In this document: positions 41,526 to 53,922 of the stretch, piece by piece
Layout of the letters: the number at the start of each line of letters is the position of its first letter
Numbering within the stretch: the first letter of the stretch is position 1
DNA from: Tenebrio molitor
Taxonomy: Eukaryota > Arthropoda > Insecta > Coleoptera > Tenebrionidae
Direction: 5' to 3'
Assembly: GCF_963966145.1 (NCBI RefSeq)
Contig: NC_091052.1
Coordinates: 11,718,001 to 11,782,000, forward strand
DNA: 64,000 bases
Notes under the pieces: model-generated
Seen by the model: only the letters and a program-made list of their open reading frames with translations
What the model was told of the DNA's origin: nothing
Databases searched by the model: none
Program-made: the position numbers and the translations under genes

Positions 41526-43458
41526 TTACTTCGCGACTCGTCTTCTTATTTTCACGTTGTACTCACGCAGCGCCCTCACAGAGATGTCCATTGTACACCT
41601 CACATCTGGCATTTTCCCAGTAGCTTCTATTTCATACCGTCGAAGCAAATGCACCAGCATCACTTTGACGCTGACGTTGGCGAAAATCTTGCCTATGCAA
41701 CCTCGAGGTCCGGCACTGAAGGGTATGTACGTATAAGAAGGTCTCCTCTCTTCTACTTCCGGTAAAAAATGGTCCGGGTGGAAATCCTCCGGATTTGTCC
41801 AGTACCTTGGGTCTTTGTGTAGGTTGTAAATTGGAATGATGATACCGCAACCTTTAGGAAGTACCAGCTTATCTGAAAGCGACACCAGTTATGGTGATAA
41901 CTTTTTCCGAGAGAGGTTACCTATTTGTTGGTCTGCCACGGTCTTTCTCAAAATGTAAGGAGCGATGGGGAACAATCTGAATACATCTTTCACGCACATG
42001 TCCAGATATGCGAGCTTGCCAATATCTTCTACTGCTACAGCTCGACAATTTCCAAACACGTTGTCTATCTCTTGTACAACTCTCTCCTAAAAAATTTAGT
42101 TGGTTGAAAACATTTTTTTGCTTTTCAATTTTATTACCTGGTAGTCAGGATACATTCCCAAACACAGACACGTTGCTGACACTATCAAAGCGATGGTGTC
42201 TTGGCTCTGCATTTTGTCAAAACATAGGTATATTAAACATTCTTTGTTTCACTACGTATATCACTTACTGCCATATAAAGCGTGATCATATGAAACCACA
42301 AATCGTGACTGTCAAACAAATCCGAATTGTCCTCCCAAATTCGGGCAACTTTATCAATCACTGGAGTCGGAAGCGAATCATCTGAACTACTCTTGCAAAG
42401 CAGAATACTTTTCCGTTTTTTCAGTTCGTCCATCACCTACAACATTTTTTTTTAATGTTCAGGTCGCGTAAAAGTCCAAACATTTACTTTTCGCATCAGT
42501 TCCAGTGAAAGATCACAAATCTGCTTCTGCCTCTTTCCTGATGAACTAATACCGAAAGTCCAGTCAGGATGCAGCCACGGTTTGACTAATCTTTCGAACG
42601 CCACCTTGTAGATACTGAAATAATCAATGTGAGACAAGAAGTGATCGACATTTCGAGTGAGTTACTCTACAAAGGCGGTCATGTACTCGGTGCTCTGTTT
42701 TTGCTGAGCCTTGAAGCTATAACCAAACAGAATCTCTGAAATTTGAAAACGTTACAATTGGAAAGCCTGACAGATCTATGTAGTACCTCCGATAATGTCA
42801 GCTGTGCAAGAATGAATAAAGTGTCCTATATTGAAGTGATTACTACCGACGCAAGCGTCCAGGTGTTCAACACAAGTCTTGATGTGTTTTTCGAAAACCG
42901 GAACGCAGTCTTTGGAAAAATTCAGATTGAAAATCGGCTGTATCACCTTCTTGTGGGGTTTGTACTTTGGTCCCGAAGATGTTATCAATCCTTCACCTAA
43001 AAAACATTTGAGAAATTCGTAGATGTCGTGTTTATGACTAAACTTAGACGAGGCCACAATTTTCTAAAAAAGATATTGTTGGTTTTTACTTTAGCAATCT
43101 CTCTTAGTGTACCTCGACGTGTTGCGGATCTTTGAAGGCAACAATTAGCTCTGGACCCAACCAGAAACGAGCGGGACAGTTAGCTTCTGCTATCATGTCG
43201 TATATTTTGTAAAGAAGATCTGAAATAAATCTCGTCGGAAGTTACTAACAAGGCTTGCTCCTGCTAGATAAATAGTTTTTTAAATAGGTACTTACCTTCA
43301 GTTTTGTTGAAGAGAAATGGTAATGTGCACCCGATGAGGGGTAAGCTTGGAGGACCGTCCAGTTTCATCGCAAGTTGGTAAAGACGTCTATGTGACCAAT
43401 GGTAGCAGGCAAATACGCAGGTTAAGAAAACTGCAAGAATTGTCCATAGCCAAGACAT
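41526..43458 (-). CDS. Cytochrome P450, CYP4 type, copy E
   Basis: Nine exons on the minus strand: 43458-43296, 43219-43113, 43063-42787, 42735-42666, 42614-42488, 42436-42269, 42206-42138, 42086-41921, 41872-41526; 497 residues, no stops, GT-AG introns. Exons match those of copies A-C except that exons 3+4 and 10+11 are fused, so introns 3 and 10 are absent. N-terminal anchor about residues 3-20, I-helix SQDT 305-308, heme loop FSAGPRGCIG with Cys441. The helix-K motif is KDVFR (361-364): Asp replaces the nearly invariant Glu of ExxR. A diverged paralogue; activity uncertain. Confidence 0.88.
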
Positions 43459-43879
43459 TCTGATATTTAAAATAAGATTGTGGAAGACTTATTTTTTAAA
43501 TTGACTTAATACGAATAGAGTTCACCTGACAATTTCGTAGTCTAAAGTGTACTGAAAATTTTGGAATAAATCTTTTTATATTTTATGTTTTATGGGTAAT
43601 GCTACCTTGACTAGGAGAGGAAAGCTGTTTCTCTAGTTCTTCGCCGAATAATACGACAAGTAATTGAGTAAGTGAGGAGTCATAATCGAAAGTGGAATTG
43701 TTACAAGAACAACAAAATTATGTTAACAATGTTTTAGTTTGAAGAATCCGACAAGAAAAGTGTCTCAGGGACGATCTCATCTGTGAGGTTCTCACAAAGT
43801 GTATTTGAATGTGGATTAAATTGGTAGTTTATTCTTTTTGTCAATGAAAAATTACAAATCTGCTAATTATGACTATTAT
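43459..43879 (-). other. Upstream region of P450 copy E
   Basis: AT-rich 5' flank of the minus-strand gene. I see no clear TATA/initiator pair like that of copies A-C. Confidence 0.3.
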
Positions 43880-45160
43880 GAGAGTTAATTATGCTTTTAG
43901 GGAAATCAAACTGGTAAATTAAACTCAGTATTGCATAACTAAATATGTACGAGTACATATGTATAACGGCGGATTTTACTAATTAGTTGCTACGAGCTTT
44001 CTGTGTTTTTAACAATCAAATTCACACCATCACAACTGGTGAAGACTATAAAGTGTTAAGTGTATTTTATTGTTTGTAACGTTGAGCGACGCAAAGAATA
44101 AAATAACTCCACCAAAAAAAATTCTTCGCTTTTAGAATTATTATTTTATTCCGAAAATTTACACATAGGCAGAACTAATTTTTTCGTATACCTAACTTTT
44201 ATCAATTTATTAATCACAAACTCCATTTTTAGATTGTTTTGTTAAATGTTAAATTGGACGTAAATCGAAAGTCACATGACAACTGTTGTCAGACGCATCA
44301 TCGTAGTAAAATGTTTGCTCAATCAAAATAACAAAAAAGGTATCTTCGTTCAATAAACTGACACTATAGAAAATCATGAGAAAAATGCTAAAAATAATAC
44401 TATCTCATTTAATTTGGAAGCTATAGTTTTTTAACTGATGGCTGAACTGAAAGAGATTTTATTTTTGTTGTATTGAATTACTGCAAAATTCAAAATCTTT
44501 TGTTTTTAGTACCTATTTTACAAAAAAGAGATCAAAAACAAAACAATTCAAAGCAGGCGCTGCATACGAAAATTCAAATAAAAAAAATAACAAGTGTTCA
44601 ATTGAAATGTTCATCAAGTTGGCTTTGACTTTATTTTTTAAAAGACAACAACATCATAAATTGAGTTGGATAGACAAAGATAGCGACAAAAATCAAAGCC
44701 AATTTGATAAACTTTTCAACTGAACACGTGTTATATTTAATTAAATAGCAACATAGAATTCAATAATTCGTGCAATTGTCACTATTTTTAACAATTGTTA
44801 ATGTATCACAAAATGATATTATCGTGCTAAAGAAGGTCGACCTGGTGGAACAGCAATTGTAAGACTGCAGGTTCATTAGTGTGTAACATATCCTAATCGG
44901 CTACCACATTTTTTGAAAGCATAGTTACCTTAAAAAAACAATTTTGCCAGCAATTCCATTTCATTTTTTCTTGTAGTGTAGTTTCATTTTTTGGGCAAAT
45001 ATGGAAAAGTGACTCCAATTTTCGTAGCCAGGCTGTATTATCGATCATGTCGTAGCGGAATTCTATGCAAATAAGCAAGTTCAATGTGCATGGGTGTAGA
45101 CAATTTGTGGTAACAAATGCTACTTTATAATACATCATACCTCACGAATTTTAGGCGTAT
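43880..45160. repeat. Duplicated P450 upstream block, right copy
   Basis: Matches 10-840 (see there). It lacks the 171-bp MITE. A lone MITE end ACAGTGTGTCCTCGGATAGG lies just beyond it at about 45220. No gene seen. Confidence 0.7.
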
Positions 45161-45594
45161 TCTCATACTGTATGGCACTAAAACGGCCAAAAGTTTGAAT
45201 GAATTATATCATTCTTATACAGTGTGTCCTCGGATAGGTGAAACGACTCTTGTAAAAGATAAAAAAAAATCGATATATATTTTAATTTTTTGGGGTTTAG
45301 CTCTGCTTGGTTAGATTTTTTAACAGAATTTTAGTTTTGAAAAGTCAAGTAGGCCTTGGAAATTTTCAAAAAAAACTATTTTTCTGTAGAGTAAAGTGCC
45401 TTTTATGTGGTAAATACGATAAAAAGTTATTTTGAAAAGTTATTTAGAATCAACATCTAGGTCCCTTGAAAAAATTTCAAAATCATCGGCCAACCAATTT
45501 TTGGAAACTTGTGTAAAAGTTTTTTATAATGATACATATAATGAAAAAAAAAAACACTTAAATACTCATTACTATTAATGGTAAAAATGAAATT

Positions 45595-47765
45595 TTGTAT
45601 GGCAAAGCTGAACGCTTATCTGCCGAACGAAGTAAGGCAAATAATTCAGCTAATCCATATAAAATTATTTTTACCCCGAATAAAATATACTATTATTTTA
45701 TCTTCAAACGCAATAAAACCATAAAACGAACACCATTAGAACGCAATTTTAGTGATTTAAATTACTACACTATCCCACCTCCACCCGGCGGCACGGCAAT
45801 TTTGCCGGAGTACATACACTATTACGGATATTACTATCAAGTAATAGTGCAGTGCTTATCAACATAATTACCGGCGTCTCGCCTCCGCATTATGACTTTG
45901 TTGTGTATTATGTTCTGTGTCAATGTTAAGGAACTTCCTCACGATGTGACATGAGTATAATAATATACCTTTTTGAATTTCAACTACCAATGTGTTATCT
46001 AAATCCAGAATTTTTAAATTTTTAAAAAGAGATTGCGGTACTATTCCCGTTGCTGAAATTACAAGTGGTAAAATCGAAATTTTTTCTAAACACCAAAGAT
46101 TTCTCATAGCAACGGACAGCTCTAAATATTTATTAATTTTTGTGTTATATGTCTGTGTTATATTATGTGAATTTGGAACAGCTATATCTAAAAGATATGC
46201 TTGCTTTTGTTGTTTATTTAAAATTATAATGTCTGGTCTGTTATGCTTAATATGAATGTCAGTTAAAATTGTTCTATCAAAATATAACTTGTAACTGTCA
46301 TTTTCCAAACAACTTTCTGGTGTATAACTATAATGTGGTTGTGTATTCTTTAATAAATTGAATTTAACAGCTAAATTCATGTGTATAATTTTAGCTAATA
46401 TATCGTGTCGTTTTTTATATTCGCTTTGAGCCAAAACAGTGCAAGAAGAAATGATGTGTTCAATTGTTTCCCCTTCAGTTCCGCAAATCCTACATTTATC
46501 AATTATCGATTGTAAACCGCATATGTGTTTTTTATAATTTCCTGTATTTATAACACGATCTTGTATTGCAAATATAAAACCCTCCGTCTCAGGGTGAATA
46601 TTTGATTTCTTAAGCCATGCATGAGAGGCCTGAATATTAACTTCTGGTTGTTCCAGTTCTTTAAAGTATCTCCCATGTAAAGACTTCTGTTTTATATTTG
46701 CTATTGTGTCAGGTATATTTGGCTTAACAATGTCTGAAATTATATTATCACTTAAATTTAAAGGTGTGTAGCCCTTATCGGCTGAAACCAAAGCATTGAA
46801 AAAGATGTTATCACGAGCTCTATTGAGGAAATAATTTTTTAGTGAAGCAATTTGATTTTTTAGCAGTATTTCTAGATTTGAAAAACCCCTACCACCGTTT
46901 TCGCGTGGTAAATTAAATCTTTCAATAGCAGATTTAGGATGGTGTTTACTAAATTTAGTAAAAAGAACTCTAGTTTTAATGTTTATGTTCTGTAAATTAG
47001 TTTTGGACCATTTTATAACACCGAAAGAATAGGTCAGTAATGGAACAGCATATGTATTAACTGCTTTAATTAAATTATTACCGTTTAATTTTGATTTTAA
47101 AATAGATTTAATTCTTAAATAAAATTGCTTTTCTAAATTTTCTTTTATAATTGAGTGTTGAATATGATTTGATTGATTAATACCTAAATATTTATAAAAT
47201 TCTCCTTTATTTAAATTTTTAATGATTTCTCCTTCTTGAGTTATATATTCTAAATGTTCGTAATGGCCGCGACATATTGATTGCATTTTACACTTATCAA
47301 TACCAAAACTCATCCCAATATCATTTGAGAAATTTTCAGTTGTTGTTAGTAAAGATAAAATGTGATTCTTTTTTGATGCATAAAGTTTTATGTCATCCAT
47401 ATAAAGAAGGTGATTTAATTTGGATAGTGTGGTATTATTAAGTCTAATATTGAAACCATATCCAGTGCTATTTAATAGATTTGTCAAAGGATTAATGGCT
47501 AGACAAAACCATAAAGGACTTAAAGAATCTCCTTGATAAATTCCCCGTTTAATTTGAATAGGCTCGGATTTTAATTTAGTATTGTTTATTGATAAATTTA
47601 AAGTAGTTCTCCAAAATGTCATAACATGAGATAAAAAGTTAATCAAATCCAAATTAATTTTATAAATTTTAAGAATTTTAATTAACCATGAATGTGGTAC
47701 TGAATCATAGGCTTTTTTGTAGTCTATGAATGCGGTATAAATATTTCTATTATTTTTCCTAGCTT
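45595..47765 (-). mobile_element. 5'-truncated LINE with reverse transcriptase
   Basis: Minus strand. The coding part starts truncated at about 47765 (TAFIDYKKAYDSVPHSWL, the first reverse-transcriptase motif) and runs to a stop at 45868. Motifs: GIYQGDSLSPLWFCLA, the catalytic YMDD at about 47398, the thumb, a Cys-His cluster CRICGTEGETIEHIISSC, and a C-terminal RPDIIILNKQQKQAYLLDI, which looks like the PD..D core of a restriction-like endonuclease, as in the R2/R4 group. The open stretch from 47652 is 594 codons and uninterrupted, so the copy is young. The 3' untranslated part follows to about 45595. Confidence 0.85.
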
Positions 47766-48143
47766 TTTATTAATAAGTATTGTGTAATTATCTACTAATT
47801 ACTCATGATAAATCGTAATAACTTAAATGAAGTGAGTGAAAGTGGTTTTTTTCAAAACCCAGTGTTAAATAATTATATGTTCACAATAAATATTAATAAA
47901 TGATTTCGCTGAACTCTTTGATTTTTGTAGTTTATGTAATTTAGCACATAAAATAGTCAATTTTGCTATTTTATGTGTTTATCACATAAAATAACACTTT
48001 CACCTTGTCATTTGAGTGCCACAATTTGTCACTTTTATGACGTTTGAAGATAAACTGATTTTTTTCCATAAATAGCATAATTATTGTTTAAACAATATGA
48101 ATATTTATGTGCCCCAACCAAAATGTTTCTGATTTCAAATAAT
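47766..48143. other. AT-rich stretch with small hairpin
   Basis: Contains CACATAAAATAGTCAATTTT and a near complement at about 47954-47990. No gene or known element recognised. Confidence 0.3.
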
Positions 48144-48419
48144 ACAGGCTGGTCCCGATATAACCTGCCAGAGGAAATCCAGTAATAGGTGACGATGAGT
48201 AGAACTCATATACAAAAAAAGTTTCTAATAAAAGTCTTTTCGTTTTCGAGATAAAAATAATTGAAAATTTGGTCAAAATTTGCTGTACGCTAATGAGTTA
48301 CTCGGTTTTAAAAAGGTAATTTTGGTTACTTGGTTGCAATTTCTTTAGCAACGGTACCTGCAACACCTATGACATTTGTCAAGTTTAATTTTAAATTTGC
48401 GAATTCTTCAAAAAGTTAT

Positions 48420-48838
48420 GAAATTTACAAAACAAGAATACGCCGATTTGCATTTACTCTATGGCGAAACACGTGGTAATTCAAGACCGGCAATGCGACC
48501 ATACGGCGAGCGTTTTCCTGAAGGAGTCCTTCCGTGTCGTTGTACTTTTGTAGAGCTACATCTGCATTTATGTGAGATTGGTTCTGACTGATTCCAATAC
48601 GATGGCCTCCCCGATCCTCCATTTAACTCTTTTGGATTTTAATTTTTGGGACCACATGAAAGATTTGGTATACGAAGTTGAAATAAATACAAAAGGCCAA
48701 CTCCAGAAACGCGTAACAGACGCCGCGAACCAGATTCATAAAAACCCAGAAATGCTGAATTCTGTTTATAAAAATTGGTACCAGCGTACTCAAATGTGCT
48801 TAAATGGCAACGGAAGGCACACAAAACATTTGTTATAA
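48420..48838 (+). pseudogene. Mariner-like (DUF4817-type) transposase, internally deleted
   Basis: Starts MKFTKQEYADLHLLYGE, the usual beginning of this transposase group (N-terminal helix-turn-helix), and ends with LLDFNFWDHMKDLVYE and NWYQRTQMCLNG, the usual C-terminus. The catalytic middle is missing: the frame breaks at about 48590, right after LCEIGSD. Confidence 0.65.
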
Positions 48839-49180
48839 AATAATTTTTCTAGTCTAGTTTACCTTTCATTAGTTAGTAGATATTTTCAGTTAGAGTTGAA
48901 AGTACGAATATGTAAAGTGTAAATAAATTTATTCAATACATTATTTTTGCTATTTAACCACAATTAAGACGATACTCTCATTACACAGAGGGTCAATTCT
49001 TGACCGTTCGTAACTTTACGAACATTCGCAAAACTGCGAATTCTTCGTAAATCTAATTCTTGACTATTCGTTTTGTTATGAATTCGCAAAATACTATTCG
49101 TTTTTTTGCGAGCGGAATTATAAGTGGTGTAAAATTACGATTACGAAAAAATATCAACATTTAAGTGAAAATTGGTCAAA

Positions 49181-50530
49181 ATGAATAATTTAATTAATCT
49201 TTTGGCAATCCGAAATTTGGAAAATGCCGAATTACGAAATGGTGATATTAACGCGAGACATCCAGAAGATCCTTTTGTTCAACTGAATGAAATATGTGTC
49301 GTCTCTCTAAGCATTTATGCAATTATCTAATAAATGATTTAGAACTTTACTTAAGTTCATCGAAAAAGGCAACTCATTTTGATTTAAGGTCGAAGGTTAA
49401 TCAGAAATTATTCTCAGTGAATAATAATTGATATCCTTTCATAAATATTTTTTTCTTCCCTGGTGGGGCTAACCAGAATGATGTTATTTTAAATAAATAT
49501 ACAGTGAGCGGCAAAAATTAAACAAAATTTTTTTCAAAAAAATCTTTGGACAGGTCAATTTTAGTTTATAAAAATACATATTTTAATACAAAATAAAATT
49601 CCAAGCATTTGTCATTTGTTTTCGAGTTATGACGTTATCGACAGTTTTTTTAAACAAAAACCCCCTATTTTTTTTCTTGATTCTGATAGCCCTTTTAATT
49701 GTCTAAACGCCAGTAGAAAAATTTTGTTACCTTACATAAGGAAATTTTTGAGAAAAAAAATAATAAAGTTGGAAAAAATAAATTTTATAAAGAACAAAAA
49801 CAAGTCCAAAACTGTGTTACTAAGTACTTAAAATTATGGAATTAAATGTTCGAATTGACATCTTCCAGCTTGTTGACAATAAGCAAGTTTATGAAGAAAT
49901 TCCCCCTGTTTCAGTTTTATCTATCCTACGTATCTATCGCATCCAATCAAAATGAAAATTTCTATACGTTGTGTTTCTGTTAAATGAGTCATTTTCGAAA
50001 ACGTTTTGTAAAACAAATAACACATACGAATGAAATTGACAGTAACAGTTGACTGTTTGATTTACCTACTTGATTTTTTGACTTGTTTTTGTTCATTAAA
50101 AAATTTATTTTTTCCAACTTTATTTTTTTTTTCTCAAAAATTTCCTTATGTAAGATAATAAAATTTTTATACTGTCATTTAGACAATGTGAAAGGGTTAT
50201 CAGAATCAAGAAAAAAAATAGGGTGTTTCTATTTAAAAAAACTATCGATGACGTCATAACTCGAAAACAAATGACTGCTTAGAATTTTATTTTCTATTAA
50301 AATATGTATTTTTATAAACTAAAATCGACCTGTCCAAAGATTTTTTTGAAAAAAATTTTGTTTAATTTTTAAAGAATTTATGCCATACTTTTGCCGCTTA
50401 CTGTATAAATATCTCCCAAGCATCAATGTCTCGTTCAATGAACGTGGTAGTTGAAGCTTTAAACAATCCAACGCTATTAAATGAATGGGTTGCGTTCTCA
50501 AATAATCTTCAAGAATTAAATAAAATTAGA
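49181..50530 (+). pseudogene. PIF/Harbinger transposase relic
   Basis: ATGAATAATTTAATTAATC opens a frame with ENAELRNGDINARHPEDPF; after a 1-base shift it continues CRLSKHLCNYLINDLELYLS, the HARBI1-type N-terminal region. After the MITE at 49502-50403 another piece reads QASMSRSMNVVVEALNNPT and NEWVAF. No DDE residues remain. Confidence 0.6.
49502..50403. mobile_element. MITE, CAGTGAGCGGCAAAAATT ends, 902 bp
   Basis: Ends CAGTGAGCGGCAAAAATTAA and the inverted TTTTGCCGCTTACTG, flanked by TA; long inner inverted arms (GTCGATTTTAGTTTATAAAA type). It splits the Harbinger relic. Confidence 0.75.
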
Positions 50531-51183
50531 TAAGCGTAGGGGAAAACCGTTTTCTTAGATTTGTGCATGGAATGTACTAAAATTGTTTTAGTTTCTTTTT
50601 TTCAAAAAGATTCAGAAGAAGTGATTTTTTTTACACACTCCACCAACGCCAACATTTGCCTTTGCTTTTTAGTTACATTCGTTCCCCGTGTCTTTTTATT
50701 ACTGTTCATTTTAATCAAAAATTAGGATAAGCACAAAACATTGACAATAGTGACAGCTTTTTAATTTGTATATGACAGTTAGACAACTTCGATTTGTGGT
50801 ATGTGCAGTGTTGCCATATAAACTGTACTCTTTTATACGAATGCCTTTATTTATTACTCATTCATCTCAGTTAACAAAATCAGCTTTTGTACTTAAATAA
50901 GCTGGTGATTTAACGCACACAGTGTACAGCGTTTTCAATAAATGTCATTAATTTGATTTAGTTTATCAGATTTGAGATTTGTTATAAACAATTCAGGTAC
51001 TATGCCGGCCAAAAAATTTTGACCGTCATTGTCTGTCAATCAAATAAAAAAATTGTAATCCGTACTTTATTGTCATCATGATTACCGTCTTGATTATAAA
51101 CGTTATTTTTTGGGTGGTATATTTTAAAACTCAAAATTATTTTGTCATTTCTACTACAGAGAACGTTTACCTCAGGTTATCTA

Positions 51184-53020
51184 CCGGTGTCCCAGAACTG
51201 CCGCATGATATTTTAATAGTGTATTCCGGAGTGAAAATTAAGACTAAAGAATAAATGTCGAGGGCCGTAGGATATTTAAATGGTAAACTATTGAAATTAA
51301 CCAATCGTGTGAAGCTTTTTTCAACCTGTTTTAAGGTATATTAAGTAATCCGACTAGTTGCTAGGAAACAACTTATATTTACATTTTTCAAAATTCTTAT
51401 ACATTTAGCTGGTCCACTGTACTTGACAGAAATGAAGTGTCAATGTGACATTATTTTTATAATAGCTGCGTTGAGGCACGTCACCCTAAGATGAAAGCGT
51501 AAATGTTGAGCTGACAAACGTTAACGGACTCTTTAAAACTAGGGAAAATATTGAGGTTTATGTTTGATTGGAATAATACCTTAACAAAAGCTAGATTCGT
51601 AGATACTCTTATAATAATTGCCCAAAATGACCTCCACCAATTTGAATACAAAGGCGTGCTCGTCTTATTAAAGCTTGCTTGGGCGGCGCCTTGAATTATT
51701 TGAGGTGTAATTGTTGCCAAAGCTTCATGCAATCTATCATCCAGTTGTTCTAAAGAGTTCACCGGTTCAGGATAAACATAGTTTTTCATGTGACATCACA
51801 AAAAATAGTCTAAAGGTGTGGGGTCAGGCGACCTAGCCGGTCAATTTATTGGCCCACCACGTCCTATCCAGGAATCAGGATATCTTCTATCAAGGACTTG
51901 TTGAGCTTGCCTTGTATAATGCACTGGAGCACCATCGTGTTGAAACCAGGGCAGTGCCAAGATCATGCAATTCATCATTAAGAAAATTAGTATAGACTTC
52001 ACCATTTAATCTTGGAGGAAATTCAAACGGACCAACCTGAAACTCTACAGTCGAGATTTTATCTGCTAATCGTTTGTTTATCAACACTTGCCAATGAATC
52101 TCCTAAAATCCCAGTCCACAGATTGATCCTAAACCGATGTTGAAATGCATTAACATGAATTGCATGTGGATTTTCGTCTGCCCATACATGATAATCATGA
52201 ATGTTAAATGTTCCGTTTCTTGAGAAAACACATTCATCCATAAATAAAATCCTTTTTACAAAGTTGGGATTTGCTTCATGTTGTTGCAGTAACCATTCAC
52301 AGAACTGCACTCTGAGAGGAAAATCTTCAGGCAAGAGATTTTGTACACGCGTATAATGATAAGCGTGTTGTCGATTATCCTTTAGAATCCGGTGTATTGT
52401 GCTTTTTGAAATGTCCAACATACTAGCGACGCTTCTAATACTTAACGTTCCGTTTTCCTCAAAAGCCTGAAGAACAGCCTCTTCATTTTGTGGAGTGTGA
52501 GCCTCTCGTGTAACACCACCAACTCCTTTAGTTTGAGGAACTAAATTCCCCGTATTCCTAGCGCGATTTACCAAACGCGAAAATACATTTGCAGTTGGAT
52601 GTTCTCGAAGAGGAAAACGTGCAGCGTAAGCATTTTCACCACATGCTCCATAAACTATTAGCATATCATAGTACTCTGCAGCGGTAAACATTTTCAAAAC
52701 GGTTCACTTTTCGATTTTAAGAAAAAATTATACTGTCAAAATGACGTTAAGAAATGTCACAATGTAGGTATTTATTATTCGATTACAGCGGACCAAATAA
52801 TTCAAAGAATTTTATCGTATTATGAAAATCCATGGAAATGAAATAAAATAATGAGCTTACCTAATAAAGCAATAAAGCAAAGGTCTTATGATTGGTCAGC
52901 GAAAATCGCTTACGGTATAGATACTATAGGACCCTCGACATTTTTTCTTTCAATTTTAGTCTTGATTTTCACTCCAGAATACGCTCTTAAAATATCATGC
53001 GGCAGTTCTGGGACACCCGG
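51184..53020. mobile_element. Mariner-like transposon, CCGGTGTCCCAGAACTGCC ends
   Basis: Inverted ends CCGGTGTCCCAGAACTGCCG / CGGCAGTTCTGGGACACCCGG-type with TA duplication, and long subterminal inverted repeats (GGAGTGAAAATTAAGACTAA). 1837 bp with its own decayed transposase on the minus strand. Confidence 0.8.
51490..52697 (-). pseudogene. Mariner-like (DUF4817-type) transposase, frameshifted
   Basis: Begins MKMFTAAEYYDMLIVYGACG at 52697. The first 212 codons include the second helix-turn-helix (LSIRSVASMLDISKSTIHRI) and the first catalytic Asp in ILFMDECVFSRNG. It then shifts frame near 52080; FEFPPRLNGEVYTNFLNDEL follows in another frame, the second Asp/Glu region is broken by stops, and the C-terminal piece begins MKNYVYPEPVNSLEQL at 51789. 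Dead copy. Confidence 0.75.
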
Positions 53021-53415
53021 TATGTATGATTGCTCTAATTTTGTTCATTCATGTCGGATTTTTGGAATATCTGAGTTTCAAACAGTTTACATTGATTGTC
53101 AAAATGACAAGAACCGAAAGTAGGGTTACGATTCCTAAAGGTTTATTTACACTTTACTTGAATGTCAAGAAAGTAACGGCCAAAATTTTTTGGCCGCCAT
53201 AGTACCTATGTTGCTTAGATACTATCATCCTTAAAAACACCAACAATTACTTCCTGAGTAGGTACGTATTTTTGTGGTCAGCAGCGTCGAATGGGTGTGG
53301 ATAGGGGTTAATTTATCCCCATTATTTTGGACCTAACGAAGGAGTGTTTTTTGGACTTGTTAGATCCTTCTAATGACCCAGAATTTTTTTGGCAGGTTAT
53401 ATCGGGACCACCCTG

Positions 53416-53922
53416 TATATAAAAACACTCATTTGAAAAAAAATCATCAAAATCGGAGCTGTTCTTGAAGATTAAAAAGTTTTAGCGATTTTTGCGTTTC
53501 ATATACCTACAAATATACAAATGTGTCAATCTTCCTGGTTCTTGTGTTTATAAAACAACTTATCAGGAACTAGCCTCGCTTTTGGATTTTCAACAAGTCG
53601 TACCACACTTTCAACTTTTACTTCAATTATTGCGACTTTCACAAAAATTAATTCGCAACACACCCCAAAACCGTACAGCACCCGATGAATTTTTATATTT
53701 TTAATAGTCAATTTGCATTGATAATGTAGCAATGCGCGAGAATGTTATACCTAATTACATTCCATAACACTACAGTGCAACAAATTATATCATTCTAAGG
53801 TCAATTTTGAAATAAGACAAAAGCCTGGAAAGTTCTCGCTGCACCTTAACAATATATTGTTGATTCCATGGAACTTTAGTACGGTTCAGTCTCTCGTTGC
53901 TGGAAGAAGTGCTCTTTCAAAC
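53416..53922 (+). promoter_or_regulatory. P450 copy C upstream region
   Basis: From about 53575 the sequence repeats 16637-16986 of copy B, with the STAS/SLC26 part missing. TATAT at 53853-53857 and TTCAGT with A at 53888 match the core promoter of the other copies. The ATG follows 35 bp later. Confidence 0.45.

Larger units (their letters stand above)
51000..53202. mobile_element. MITE of the CTAT.GCGG family, carrying a transposon
   Basis: Ends CTATGCCGGCCAAAAAATTT and the inverted AATTTTTTGGCCGCCATAG, TA both sides. Without the nested transposon it would be about 365 bp, the usual family size. Confidence 0.75.
48145..53415. mobile_element. Composite transposon, GGTCCCGATATAACCTGCCA ends
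   Basis: Left end CAGGCTGGTCCCGATATAAC and right end GTTATATCGGGACCACCCTG are inverted repeats flanked by TA. Inside are an internally deleted transposase (48420-48838), a Harbinger relic interrupted by a MITE (49181-50530), and a MITE carrying another transposon (51000-53202). Subtracting the insertions leaves roughly 2 kb of host element. Confidence 0.7.

Noticed and set aside
42008..42385. 125-codon plus-strand ORF
   Set aside because: It overlaps exons 7-9 of P450 E in antisense and has no motifs of its own.
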